A DNA stretch of 64,000 nucleotides from Acidobacteriota bacterium (GTDB lineage Bacteria > Acidobacteriota > Blastocatellia > Pyrinomonadales > Pyrinomonadaceae): contig CP065003.1 of assembly GCA_016700175.1 (NCBI GenBank), forward strand, positions 3,172,001 through 3,236,000, read 5' to 3'. A program made the position numbers and the translations under genes. Under the pieces are notes generated by a model. That model did not search any database. It was not told the DNA's origin and saw nothing but the letters and a program-made list of their open reading frames with translations. Positions 55,504 through 64,000 of the stretch are shown here, in pieces. How positions within the stretch are numbered: the first letter of the stretch is position 1; every line of letters begins with the position of its first letter.

Positions 55504-56262
55504 GGAAGCCCGACGGCGTACCGGGTTCGCTTCCTTTCAAAGCAGGACACCAAAGGCGATGTCTTCGCGGTATTTGACCTAAGCTGGAAGAACTCGCGGC
55601 GGAATTCAAGGAATCACGATGCCGTGTGGGTGTTCGTAAAGCAGCCCCTCGGTCAGAACGGATACAGTCACGCCGTGATTGCCGCGGACGGTGAGCCCGT
55701 TGGCTTTGTCCGCGTGACCTCCGAAGAGGAGATCGCCGTCGGCAGTTCCAACGGCGCACTCAGTCAACCAAAGGCAGAGGATGTCGGCGGCATCAGCGGT
55801 CCCGTTCCCGAGGCTTTCCCAAAAGGATTCAGGCATTTCTACCTGATGAAGTACGAGATGACGCAGGGGCAGTACGCGGCGATGCTGAACACGGTCTCCG
55901 ATTCCGACAGCTTCGCGCGCGCAAACTTCAATAGCCGGTCGTATTACGGAAACAGGGGAACGATCGGTTTGCAGGACGGGCAGTTTGTCGCGGGCAAGCC
56001 CGATAGGCCTATGAACTTCGTGACATGGGACGACAGCCTTGCGTTCGCCGACTGGGCGGGGCTTCGGCCGATGACCGAGCTGGAGTTCTCGAAAGCGGCA
56101 AGGGGATCCCGATCACCGATCGAGAACGAGTACCCCTGGGGAACAGGAACGACTGACGGCGTTGCACGAATGGTCGGCGTGAACGACGATCTGGTCTTGT
56201 CGAACGGTTCTCCGAACACCGTTATTCTTCAAGCTTCGGCAGCAACACGATCTTCGCAATGA
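55504..56262 (+). pseudogene. Truncated formylglycine-generating-enzyme/SUMF1-family gene
   Basis: The frame opens after a TAA at 55501 without a proper start. It reads VFAVFDLSWKNSR, DAVWVFVKQPLG, GFRHFYLMKYEMTQGQYAAMLN, RPMNFVTWDDSLAFADWAGLRPMTELEFSKAARG, EYPWGTG, all typical of the FGE-sulfatase (SUMF1) family. It then loses homology and ends at 56262 over the 3' end of the opposing gene. The catalytic C-terminal half (cysteine pair and RGGS-type segment) is absent. Both ends are lost, so it is a non-functional remnant. Confidence 0.75.
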
Positions 56263-56893
56263 ACGCGTCTTTCGCGTATCTCTTCGCGACGTTGCACTGT
56301 ACGGGATTGTCGAATTCACAGTCCGGGATCTGTTCGTAGACCCCAGCGGAATCCTCGAGCTCCGAATCGAAAATGAAGTTATAACCCGGCGCTTCAGTAG
56401 AGTAAGGCAGCCACTCAGGAAGATTGCTGAACCTGCCCGTTTCGCCTACGCGCGGGACGTTGTACATTCCCTCCAGCTTTCCGAAGACCTTTTCGGCTTC
56501 CGAAACGGTCGACCCGATCCCTATGCCTTCTTTCGTGCGAAAGGACTTGTCGAGAACCATGATCATAAAGATCTCGGCTTCACCGTTGATCGGATGCGAT
56601 TCCGCGTCGGGGTCATACTCGCCTTCGAGCGCTTTGAGCGTCAGTATATGCTTTCCTTCCCGCCGGACCTCGACGATCAGCGGATTCAGAGCGGTCTCGT
56701 CCATCCCGCGCACAAACTCCCAGTCCTTGGCCTCCTTCCTGGCTTCGTCGATGCTCATCCCCAGCTTGATGGGTCCGGCGGACTCCGCGGTCAAGAGAAT
56801 GGTGGCCTGCTCCTCAACTGCCGAACAGCTCAAGAGTGCCAGCAATAATGTCAACGCGACTGTGCCAGCCAGCTTCAACGATACGGTCCTCAT
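56222..56893 (-). CDS. Lipoprotein, hypothetical, with duplicated SmpA-like motif
   Basis: A 223-residue protein with a lipoprotein signal peptide (LLALLSC lipobox, Cys23). Two similar segments, GPIKLGMSIDEARKEAKDW and GIGIGSTVSEAEKVFGKLEG, resemble the G-x-S-x-x-E-x-x-x-x-G turn of BamE/SmpA-like domains. Four or more Cys near the end may form disulfides. Likely outer- or inner-membrane anchored. Function unknown. Its 3' end overlaps the broken SUMF1 gene. Confidence 0.75.
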   Translation of the reverse strand: MRTVSLKLAGTVALTLLLALLSCSAVEEQATILLTAESAGPIKLGMSIDEARKEAKDWEFVRGMDETALNPLIVEVRREGKHILTLKALEGEYDPDAESHPINGEAEIFMIMVLDKSFRTKEGIGIGSTVSEAEKVFGKLEGMYNVPRVGETGRFSNLPEWLPYSTEAPGYNFIFDSELEDSAGVYEQIPDCEFDNPVQCNVAKRYAKDAFIAKIVLLPKLEE

Positions 56894-57036
56894 ATATTCT
56901 TCCCCCTACGGATCTGGCGATTACGCCTATCCTTTCTGAACAAGACTTATACAGGATTCAGAAAGAATAGGGGAAAAAAAGATCGACGTCAGGTCGGGCG
57001 TCCTGAAGGAGGGTAGACCGAGCCGTTGCAAAAGAT

Positions 57037-57063
57037 AAGGGCGACCGTGGTCGCCCTTTTCGC
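57037..57063. terminator. Bidirectional terminator-like hairpin
   Basis: AAGGGCGACC-GT-GGTCGCCCTTTT is a perfect stem with A- and T-rich flanks, placed between two same-strand genes. It is the cleanest member of the recurring GCGACC/GGTCGC family. Confidence 0.85.
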
Positions 57064-57120
57064 TGTTCAGAAAAATTTATGGTAACCGGGAACGGCTGGA
57101 ATCGGGGGTAGTTGTACCTT

Positions 57121-57615
57121 TTACCAAAACCCGGTGCCCGGTTCCCCTTTGAACGGACCCACAATGTCCGAAGTGATCCATCCTCCGTAGAAATCACCGG
57201 CCTGCGATCTCACCAGCTCTCCGTCCACCCGGCACTCATCCATCTTCGAAGGATAGAACGCGAGATGATCGCGTATGCCCTCGAAATCCTCGGTCGGATC
57301 CGGGTAACACCAGGCAGCACGATCGATTCGCACTTTCGGCAGAACAAGATCGTAGTACGCCGCGACGCCCTTCCATTCGCAGTACGTGGTTCCTAACGAC
57401 TCGTGCAGGCAATCCATCCTGACATCTTCCGGCGGGATGTAATAAACAGGCGGATGGCTGGTTTCGAGCACCCGCCAGGCATCGGTCGAATCCGCGATCG
57501 TTATCCCCGCGGTCTTGATCACGATCCGCTTCGGCGTCGGCTCCAGTCTCGGCGGACGCGGGTAGTCCCAGACCGACTCCTGTCCGGGTCCCGGCTCGAT
57601 TCGATCTTTTCTCAT
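57121..57615 (-). CDS. DUF427 family protein
   Basis: A 164-residue protein from ATG 57615. VWDYPRPPRLEPTPKRIVIKTAGITIADSTDAWRVLETSHPPVYYIPPEDV, then TYCEWKGVAAYYDL and AWCYPDPTEDFEGIRDHLAFYPSKMDECRVDGE is the full DUF427 signature, a small beta-barrel family of unknown activity found across bacteria and fungi. Cytoplasmic. Length typical. Confidence 0.93.
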   Translation of the reverse strand: MRKDRIEPGPGQESVWDYPRPPRLEPTPKRIVIKTAGITIADSTDAWRVLETSHPPVYYIPPEDVRMDCLHESLGTTYCEWKGVAAYYDLVLPKVRIDRAAWCYPDPTEDFEGIRDHLAFYPSKMDECRVDGELVRSQAGDFYGGWITSDIVGPFKGEPGTGFW

Positions 57616-57815
57616 TCCTTGATTTAACGACCTCGCGGCGGGTATTGGCAACCTTCACGCACCTCTTCTCCTGCGAGAAGATAGTTCCCTGCACGTCCAG
57701 GGCTTTCACAAGGAGATGTATACTTGCCCTCAAACTTGACCAACCGCTCGGCATGTCGATCATACGCTGTACGATCAGGGATCCATTCCGCTGCCGGCCG
57801 CTAACAAGGTAAGAA

Positions 57816-59372
57816 ATGAAAAAAACAAAAGACGGGACCGGTATTCCTTCGGATACAGGCTCGACCATCACTCGCCGCGATATGCTAACTACTCTGGGAG
57901 CCGCCATCGCTTCTTCGGCTTTGGTGACCCAGGCATCCGGCCGGCCTAGTCCGCCTGCTGCAGTTTCAAAGACCGAACTTCATTTCGAATCCCTTTCTTC
58001 AGTCGCAAAACAGATCGAGTCCCGGAAGCTGTCCCCCGTCGAGCTGACGGAGAAGATGATCGCCCGGATCAAAAGCATAGACGTCAATCTGCACAGCTAT
58101 GTGACCCTGATGGAAGAGCGGGCAATGTCCGGCGCGCGCACGGCTGAGAAGGAGATCAGGTCCGGCCGGTACCGGGGGCCTTTGCACGGAGTACCCATCG
58201 GCATTAAGGACCTTTTGTTCACGGCCGGCGTGCCGACGATGGGCGGCACGATGGTGCTCAAGGACTTTGTGCCCGACTTCAACGCTACGGTCGTCGACCG
58301 ACTGCTGGACGCGGGAGCGGTGATACTGGGCAAGAACACTCTGTGCGAAGGCGCGATGTTTCCCTATCACCCGGACCTGAAGGTCCCCGTAAACCCCTGG
58401 GATAAGGATCGGTGGACCGGCGTTTCATCCAGCGGATCAGGTGTCGCGGTAGCCGCCGGGCTTTGTTTCGTCTCGATAGGCTCCGACACGGGAGGCTCCA
58501 TCCGTTATCCAGCCGCGGCGAACGGCTGCGTCGGGCTGAAACCGACGTATGGCCGGGTCAGCCGATACGGCGTCATTCCGCTCGCGGAAACATTGGACCA
58601 CATCGGCCCGATGACAAGGACCGTCGAAGACGCGGCGATAGTCTTCGACGCGATCGCGGGTTACGACAAGAACGATCCGACATCGAGGCTTGAGCCAGTT
58701 CAGGCCGTCCGTCCGCAGCTGTCAAAGGGGATCAAGGGAATGCGTATCGGATATGACGAACGCTACTCGACCGAGCGTGTCGAGCCCGGACTGGCGGCCG
58801 CTTTGAAACTCGTGCTGGAAAAGCTCGCTTCGATGGGCGCAGAGATAGTCGAGGTGGAAATGCCTGATGTGAGCAAGGTCGAGGCCGCCTGGTGGGACCT
58901 CGCCACGGTAGAAGCGGCCGCGTATCACAGACCCCTGTATCAGAAACACAAGGAGTTGTACGGGCCCGGCCTCGTTGAGGTAGTGGAATACGGCTCCGCT
59001 CGGAGCGGCGTTCAGTACGCGAACGCCCAGAAGATAAGGTCCGAGGTCGCCGGCGGGGTTAACGCGATGCTGTCCACGGTCGACTGCTTCGTGTGTCCGT
59101 CTATGTCGAATACGGCGCGCGCAAAGGTAGCAGATCCGTACAAAGCCGGAAGCGAGGAGTCGTGGAGGCAATGCGTGGTGAACGATGTTCACACAAAAGC
59201 GTTCAATTTTGCGGGCTCTCCGACTCTCTCCGTGCCGTGCGGATTCTCTTCGGACGGGTTGCCGTACAGCGTCCAGTTTGTGGGCGGCGCTTTGAGTGAG
59301 GCGGTCCTGTGCCGGGCGGGTCACGCATACGAGCAGGCTTCGTCCTGGCATACGAAGTATCCCGATATCTAG
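57816..59372 (+). CDS. Tat-exported amidase (amidase-signature family)
   Basis: A 518-residue protein. TRRDMLTTLGAAIASSALV (19-37) is a twin-arginine signal. Lys131 (GIKDLL), the cis-Ser in VSSSGSG (203-209) and the nucleophile Ser228 in GSDTGGSIR form the Ser-cisSer-Lys triad of the amidase-signature family. The substrate-shaping region is not diagnostic, so GatA-like, aryl-acylamidase or peptide-amidase activity is open; export argues against GatA. Starts behind TAAGAA with weak pairing. Confidence 0.92.
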   Translation: MKKTKDGTGIPSDTGSTITRRDMLTTLGAAIASSALVTQASGRPSPPAAVSKTELHFESLSSVAKQIESRKLSPVELTEKMIARIKSIDVNLHSYVTLMEERAMSGARTAEKEIRSGRYRGPLHGVPIGIKDLLFTAGVPTMGGTMVLKDFVPDFNATVVDRLLDAGAVILGKNTLCEGAMFPYHPDLKVPVNPWDKDRWTGVSSSGSGVAVAAGLCFVSIGSDTGGSIRYPAAANGCVGLKPTYGRVSRYGVIPLAETLDHIGPMTRTVEDAAIVFDAIAGYDKNDPTSRLEPVQAVRPQLSKGIKGMRIGYDERYSTERVEPGLAAALKLVLEKLASMGAEIVEVEMPDVSKVEAAWWDLATVEAAAYHRPLYQKHKELYGPGLVEVVEYGSARSGVQYANAQKIRSEVAGGVNAMLSTVDCFVCPSMSNTARAKVADPYKAGSEESWRQCVVNDVHTKAFNFAGSPTLSVPCGFSSDGLPYSVQFVGGALSEAVLCRAGHAYEQASSWHTKYPDI

Positions 59373-59404
59373 CGAGGACAGCGTGGCGCCCGAAGAAGAA
59401 GCAC

Positions 59405-59468
59405 GGGACCATTCGAAAAGCCGGGTATACTTGCTTTCAATCCGGACAGGTTATGTAGGCCAGATCAC
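59405..59468. mobile_element. MITE-like element, right end remnant
   Basis: AAAAGCCGGGTATACTTGCT, TCCGGACAGGTTATGTAGGC, CAGATCA correspond to the right terminal repeat of the island family. It shows that the family also reached the region beyond 54 kb. Confidence 0.6.
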
Positions 59469-59501
59469 GAGCTTTCACGCTTTCTTAAGGAGGCGATCAA
59501 G

Positions 59502-60287
59502 ATGAGCAACCTATTTGTCCCGCGCGTCGGCGGGATCCTAAGCGCCGACATCGCCGTTCCCGAACACGAACGGGAGCTCAGTTTCTATTCGAATGTACTT
59601 ACGTCGGGCGATGATCCGCTTTGGCGCGAGGACCTGATGAACAACCTCGGAATGTCGATCATCGGTCTGGGCGAACGCATCCCGGAGTATGATCAGCTGC
59701 CGCTCCAGTGGATGCCGCATATTCAGGTCGCAGATGTGGCGGTCAGTGCCGAGCGTGCGCTCGATCTGGGCGGGAGCGAGCTCATACGCGGCAAGGATGA
59801 CGATGGAAACAGCCAGTGGGCGGTATTGCTCGATCCGAACGGAGCGGCGTTCGGGATCGTCCCGGTCGTTTCCGCGGATGAGATTCCCTCCGCTGAAGGC
59901 GATGCTTCCGGAAGTGCGGGCTGCATCGCATGGCTCGACCTAACGGTCCCTGACGCCTCGGCAACCCGGGACTTCTATCGCCGGGTCGTCGGTTGGTCGG
60001 TTGAGGACGTCGGGATGGAAGACGGAGGCGAGCGCTACGCTGACTACAATATGTTAGGCGACGATGGAAACCCGGCGGCCGGGATCTGTCACGCGCGCGG
60101 CGTGAACGTGGGGCTTCCGTCAGTCTGGATGATCTACCTTCCGGTCGGTGACCTCGCGGAGAGCCTCCGTCGGGTGAAAGAGGAAGGGGGAAAGGTCATC
60201 ATGGCGACAAAGGGAAAGGACGGTAAGTATGCGTACGCCGCGATTCAGGATCCGGTCGGTGCGTCCCTGGCGCTGGCGGCGGGATAG
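59502..60287 (+). CDS. Two-domain VOC (glyoxalase/bleomycin-resistance fold) protein
   Basis: A 261-residue protein from ATG 59502 with a strong AAGGAGG site. Residues 8-122 and 136-261 are two VOC modules (GGILSADIAVPEHERELSFYSNVL; IAWLDLTVPDASATRDFYRRVVGWSVEDVGMEDGGERYADYNM). The second ends in YAAIQDPVGASLAL. Similar proteins are annotated as hydroxylases or dioxygenase-like, but no metal set could be confirmed. Cytoplasmic; substrate unknown. Confidence 0.85.
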   Translation: MSNLFVPRVGGILSADIAVPEHERELSFYSNVLTSGDDPLWREDLMNNLGMSIIGLGERIPEYDQLPLQWMPHIQVADVAVSAERALDLGGSELIRGKDDDGNSQWAVLLDPNGAAFGIVPVVSADEIPSAEGDASGSAGCIAWLDLTVPDASATRDFYRRVVGWSVEDVGMEDGGERYADYNMLGDDGNPAAGICHARGVNVGLPSVWMIYLPVGDLAESLRRVKEEGGKVIMATKGKDGKYAYAAIQDPVGASLALAAG

Positions 60288-60399
60288 AGAGGGGCGTGCT
60301 TCATCGTCCAATGTTCAAGGATCAGGTATCCATGGTCCAGTTGTTCGCATTTCGGGCTTCACACCTTCAAGAGTTTCCAAGGACAAGCTGAATGGGAAG

Positions 60400-60428
60400 G
60401 TAAGGGCGACCATCGCGGTCGCTCTTTT
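60400..60428. terminator. Terminator-like hairpin GGGCGACC/GGTCGCTC
   Basis: AAGGGCGACC-ATCGC-GGTCGCTCTTTTC between the convergent VOC and NHL genes, so it can serve both strands. Confidence 0.8.
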
Positions 60429-60481
60429 CAGTTTAGATAAAGATTGACTGTGTCACCATCTGTGCGAGTGTTCAGCATTCC

Positions 60482-61471
60482 CTAGTTTCCAGATTTTCTC
60501 GGCACGAACTTCTGGACTCGCCAGTTGAGCACCTCGGTCACATAGAGCTCATTCTTCGGTCCGACGGCGATACCGTGGGCCCAGCCGAACTCGCCGACGG
60601 ACTTCCCGGGCTTCCCCAGAAAACCGAGAATCTTGCCTTCAAGATCCAGCACTAAAACGCGTTCGGCTCGGGCGTCCGTCACGAAGAGCTTCTGGTCCGG
60701 AGAAAGAGCGAGGCCGTAGGGATATCCCACTTGGTCCCACGTCGCAAGGTGCCCGCCCTTAGAATCGAAGATCTGTATCCGCTTGTTCTCCCGGTCAGCC
60801 ACGTATACTCTTCCTTTCGAATCGACCACGATCCCGTGCGGCAGATTGAACTGCCCCGGTTTATCTCCTTTCACTCCCCAGGAAGTGAGGAACTTGCCCT
60901 CCTTGTCGAACTTCATCACGCGCGAGTTTCCGTATCCGTCCGAGATGAAGATGCTGCCGTCTGCTCCGAAGGCGATGTCGGAAGGTTGATCGAACAAGGG
61001 CATGTTCGAAGGAGCGGTCCAGCCACCATATCCCAGTTTCTCGAGCGCCGTGCCCAGCCATTCTCCCGCCATCCCACGTTTTCCGAGCACCATCAGCACC
61101 TTTCCCTCGGGACTCAGCTTAAGTACAAGGTGTGTTGCCAGATCGGTCGTCCAGATGTTGTCGTCTTCGTCGATGCGGAGACCGTGAGGGTTCTCGAAGA
61201 GGCCGTCTCCGAGGGCTCGTACGAACTTCCCGTCAGGGTCGAATTCCAACAGCGAATGGTCCCCTCGATGAAACACATAGATGTGGCTCTTCGAATTGAC
61301 TGCAATGCCGGACACTTCGCCGAAATTCATACCGGCCGGCAGATCCAAAAACCCCGGAACCGGTTCGTAGTTGATCTCAGGGACCTGCGGCACCTGTGAG
61401 CTTGCAGTGAACTGAAGAAAAAGGGTCGCGAGGACGACGAAAACAGCGACGTTCGATCTGATGTTTCTCAT
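60482..61471 (-). CDS. Secreted NHL-repeat beta-propeller protein
   Basis: A 329-residue protein from ATG 61471 (a GTG at 61492 is also possible). The signal peptide ends TASSQ. Six NHL-type blades follow, each with the G.f..P.GIa.d..g..yV.D..N.Ri..F pattern (IAFGADGSIFISDGYGNSRVMKFDKEGKFL; GIVVDSKGRVYVADRENKRIQIFDSKGGHL; GIAVGPKNELYVTEVLNWRVQKF). It forms a propeller for protein or peptide contacts in the periplasm. Relatives include peptidyl-alpha-hydroxyglycine lyase-like proteins, but no lyase residues were assigned. Confidence 0.9.
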   Translation of the reverse strand: MRNIRSNVAVFVVLATLFLQFTASSQVPQVPEINYEPVPGFLDLPAGMNFGEVSGIAVNSKSHIYVFHRGDHSLLEFDPDGKFVRALGDGLFENPHGLRIDEDDNIWTTDLATHLVLKLSPEGKVLMVLGKRGMAGEWLGTALEKLGYGGWTAPSNMPLFDQPSDIAFGADGSIFISDGYGNSRVMKFDKEGKFLTSWGVKGDKPGQFNLPHGIVVDSKGRVYVADRENKRIQIFDSKGGHLATWDQVGYPYGLALSPDQKLFVTDARAERVLVLDLEGKILGFLGKPGKSVGEFGWAHGIAVGPKNELYVTEVLNWRVQKFVPRKSGN

Positions 61472-61694
61472 ATTTCGGCTGATCGAGAGCACAAACGTGA
61501 TCTTCGCTTGAAGCGCAGATCAATTCCATTGATCGGTTCTGGTCTCCCGGGATCTACAGGTTGAATATTCTGTCTGAATTGCTTCCGAAAGATAGTTTGT
61601 ATCGCAGTGCGTGTCAAAAAACAGGGCGACTGCGAAATGCAGGTGAGCGGTGAACAACTCCGAGCCAATATGCCGAACTCCAGGATGGGGCCTT

Positions 61695-61850
61695 TCAGGG
61701 GCTTGATCTTCCCACGGCTCCACCAGGTTCAATTTTCAACTGTCAATGATCAAGTGTCAGGTGTCTACCGCTGAGAGAGTCTGCTGCGATCGATCTTACT
61801 TAATTTTCATATCCAGAGACTGACAGTAAGAGGGTGACTAGCGCGGTCGC
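61695..61850. repeat. tRNA-Ala-like 3' fragment plus 125-bp repeat (copy 2)
   Basis: TCAGGGGCTTGATCTTCCCA, CGGCTCCACCA (61695-61725) resembles the T arm and acceptor end of the tRNA-Ala at 33302-33377, sharing the last 11 bases exactly. It is followed directly by the same 125-bp segment as 53792-53916 (61726-61850), ending in a GACTAGCGCGGTCGCC hairpin. It may be an attachment-site relic. The stretch 61472-61694 shows nothing else. Confidence 0.65.
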
Positions 61851-61914
61851 CTTCTTCGCTTTCTGGGATCGACTGGATACACGGCCGGTTCGGCTGTCTG
61901 TTTCGTCGGATCGT

Positions 61915-62541
61915 TTATCGAAGCTGCACGACGATCGCCGTTCCGATCAACAACACTTCGATCGCCGTAGCCCCTATGAGCGACATTTGTGTAGTGTCTG
62001 ATCGAGATTTGAAGGGCACGAAGGCCAGCACCAGCATTGAAATGGACACTATGACTGCCGCCACAATACTCCAAAGAAGGAGCTCTGCTATATAAGCTCC
62101 GGTAATTCCCATCTCATTGGACGGGATCGAACTGTTTGGGCTAAGTGCCTCGAGAACCAACAGGTGAGCTTTCCAGTAGAGCCAGGTGGGAAGTAAATAA
62201 AGGACGCCGGCAGCCCCGAAGAACCAGACCGGCGGCGATGCAGTTCTGGTTCGCACAAAGATCCGGCGTACCAGAATGACGATCATGACCAGTCCGCTTA
62301 CTATAGCCAGATAAAGGGGACCGACAGCAATAAACGATGCTCTGGTCATTATTTCTGTTACTTCGGCGGTTCCCGCAGATTCATCCGCACTCAAAGCTAC
62401 GAACATTTCCAGAACTAGCTTCGAACTCACGACCACACCGACAACCGGTAAAAGGCACGAGAAAACCGCGATCAGACGAATGGGAATTGAGACCTTCAAA
62501 CGAGGCTCTTCTTCAGGTGCATTGAACAATGAAACGTCCAT
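61915..62541 (-). CDS. Four-helix membrane protein, hypothetical
   Basis: A 208-residue protein with hydrophobic segments at about 22-45, 73-92, 105-125 and 150-175, plus a last one near 188-206. No signal peptidase site and no conserved polar motif in the membrane. No family recognised. It could be a small inner-membrane protein of the DUF type common in Acidobacteriota. Confidence 0.72.
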   Translation of the reverse strand: MDVSLFNAPEEEPRLKVSIPIRLIAVFSCLLPVVGVVVSSKLVLEMFVALSADESAGTAEVTEIMTRASFIAVGPLYLAIVSGLVMIVILVRRIFVRTRTASPPVWFFGAAGVLYLLPTWLYWKAHLLVLEALSPNSSIPSNEMGITGAYIAELLLWSIVAAVIVSISMLVLAFVPFKSRSDTTQMSLIGATAIEVLLIGTAIVVQLR

Positions 62542-63152
62542 AAGGCTATTCCTTGTCTGCAGAACAGGTGGTCCGGATCAATAGTGAAAAGAAATTACGA
62601 AAAAGGAGATCGGGAACGGGTCGAACGGAAGTTTATACGCCGTGTAAGCCTCCCATAAAACAGTACCAGACATAAATACAGTTTTCGGTCACAATGGACG
62701 ATAACCAAGGAGACCGAGAATGAGACAAGCCAGATTCACCGAGAACCAGCTCTCGACATTTACCTGTTTCAACGAAACAAGTCCCTCGGTGCTCTCTGCG
62801 TGCTCCACCGTTGTTTTCCATCCACGCTTCTGCGGCAAACCTCTTCTTAAGCTCGAGCTGTATTCGACCTTGAACAGCTGCCCGTCGTCGGGTGATTGTT
62901 ATAGCATGCGGCGGCCTTGTATTCGTCCCGGTATTTGGTAGGCTCAATTCTCACGATGGATTCCGGAATGTATATCGACCCCGATTTCCGCACTTTGAAA
63001 GCGGAATTTCAGAGCGCAGAATTGAAGTTGAATGGGAAGGGAAAGCCAGTTGAAATCAACGAAAAGTGACCGGAAAACCCATGTCCGGGTTTCAAGGGAG
63101 AAACTAGACTCATCCTGCTCTGGGCACCTGTAAATAGATCCTCTTAAAGTAG
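62542..63152. other. Gene-poor stretch
   Basis: A 73-codon frame at 62720-62941 has AAGGAG before its ATG, but it contains the CTCTCTGCGTGCTCCACCG word repeat (62798-62816), so I do not call it a gene. Nothing else is visible before the SulP start. Confidence 0.5.
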
Positions 63153-64000
63153 ATGCATCAGGTATTGAAGCCCAAGCTGCTGACCGTTATCCAGGCGGGC
63201 TACACGAAGAAACTGTTTTTCGCTGATCTGACGGCGGGCATTACCGTGGGGGTCGTTGCGTTGCCGCTTTCGATCGCCCTGGCGATCGCGTCGGGCGCAA
63301 AACCTGAGCAGGGCTTGATCACGGCAATCATTGCCGGATTCGTGATTGCCGTCTTGGGAGGAAGTCGTACACAGATCAGCGGTCCGACCGGGGCGTTTAT
63401 CGTCATCGTATACGGCATCATTCAGCAATACGGCTATCAGGGATTGGTTGTCGCAACACTCATCGCCGGAGTGCTCCTCATTCTAATGGGGCTCTTCCGA
63501 ATGGGAGCCCTTCTTAAGTTCGTGCCTTATCCGGTCACCGTTGGTTTTACATCGGGAATTGCGCTCCTCATATTTTCTTCCCAGTTAGGCGACTTTCTCG
63601 GACTGGGGATCAATCAGGTTCCGGCGGACTTCGTCGAAAAGTGGATTTCATACGGGGCAAATATCAGCACCCTAAACCGATACTCGTTATTGGTTGGAAT
63701 AGCCTCTGTCTTGGTAATCGTCTATTGGTCAAAGATCACACATCGCATCCCGGGAATGTTGGTCGCAATTGTCCTGATGACGATCGCTGTGCAATATTTC
63801 AATATTCCCGTAGACACGATCCAAAGCCGGTTCGGGGATGTTCCCAATTCGTTCCCTACACCCCATTTGCCGCTTGTCGATTGGCAGCTGGTCAAGAAAA
63901 TGTTCGCTCCGGGTGTGACGCTCGCGTTGCTCGCGGGTCTGGAATCACTCCTTTCCTCGGTAGTCGCAGACGGAATGCTTGGCACCCGGCATCGATCCAA
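63153..64000 (+). CDS. SulP-family anion transporter, 5' part
   Basis: A frame from ATG 63153 open to the window edge (at least 282 residues). FFADLTAGITVGVVALPLSIALAIASGAKPEQGLITAIIAGFVIAVLGGSRTQISGPTGAFIVIV is the classic SulP (SLC26) core with the substrate-site helices 1 and 3 and the GPTGAF loop, and FVPYPVTVGFTSGIALLIFSSQLGDFLGL follows. It is an inner-membrane transporter of sulfate or another anion such as bicarbonate. The STAS domain lies beyond the edge. Confidence 0.93.
   Translation, partial: MHQVLKPKLLTVIQAGYTKKLFFADLTAGITVGVVALPLSIALAIASGAKPEQGLITAIIAGFVIAVLGGSRTQISGPTGAFIVIVYGIIQQYGYQGLVVATLIAGVLLILMGLFRMGALLKFVPYPVTVGFTSGIALLIFSSQLGDFLGLGINQVPADFVEKWISYGANISTLNRYSLLVGIASVLVIVYWSKITHRIPGMLVAIVLMTIAVQYFNIPVDTIQSRFGDVPNSFPTPHLPLVDWQLVKKMFAPGVTLALLAGLESLLSSVVADGMLGTRHRS

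Noticed and set aside
62720..62941. 73-codon frame with AAGGAG before its ATG
   Set aside because: It runs through a known non-coding word repeat and has no protein-like pattern.

Overview
ORGANISM. This is bacterial chromosomal DNA, most likely from an Acidobacteriota genome of the Blastocatellia/Pyrinomonadales type. This is inferred from gene content, not from a marker gene. The signs are a zinc-ribbon Ser/Thr kinase with a multi-pass C-terminus, VWFA-related proteins of the acidobacterial type, lipoproteins with Asn/Ala/Asp-rich linkers, several secreted beta-lactamase-fold hydrolases, and intergenic spaces packed with short repeated words.

LAYOUT. (1) 1-5.3 kb: a truncated serine hydrolase/TPR gene, an SRPBCC protein and a Ser/Thr kinase. 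(2) 6.0-12.4 kb: an SOS mutagenesis block, lexA-type repressor, imuA, imuB and dnaE2, each separated by an inverted word-repeat. (3) 12.5-33.1 kb: housekeeping and envelope genes, including VOC, DUF2461, NTF2-like and TPR lipoproteins, HIT, a sigma-54 activator with GAF domains, two VWFA proteins, SelB, an OmpA-domain protein, FmdB zinc ribbon, lipocalin, thioredoxin reductase, PilZ and enoyl-CoA hydratase. (4) 33302-33377: tRNA-Ala(GGC). (5) 33.4-53.9 kb: an accessory region that looks more AT-rich, inserted next to the tRNA. It holds a defence-like cluster (HEPN-motif protein, TIR protein, PD-(D/E)XK protein, Panacea antitoxin with partner toxin, and a compact ubiquitin-like conjugation operon). 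It also holds secreted or unknown proteins, a serine hydrolase, two OmpH paralogues, a SAM riboswitch with metK, and many copies of one MITE-like element. (6) 54-64 kb: a third serine hydrolase, a broken sulfatase-modifying-factor gene, a Tat-type amidase, a double VOC protein, an NHL-repeat protein, a membrane protein and the start of a SulP transporter.

HOW GENES WORK TOGETHER. The lexA-imuA-imuB-dnaE2 set is a damage-induced translesion mutasome. In the island, a Ubl protein (37653), an E1-like enzyme with an N-terminal DUF6791-type domain (37888) and a DUF6527 zinc protein (39067) form an overlapping operon. It diverges from the Panacea toxin-antitoxin pair, and the two share one 116-bp control region. 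metK lies behind a SAM-sensing leader with its own terminator, so SAM would shut off its own synthase.

REPEATS. Two systems stand out. The host part carries tracts of short reiterated words placed right at gene 3' ends, often as two inverted arms around a unique core. The island part carries a MITE family with TGACCTGCC-type terminal inverted repeats, and one gene is bracketed by two directly oriented copies.
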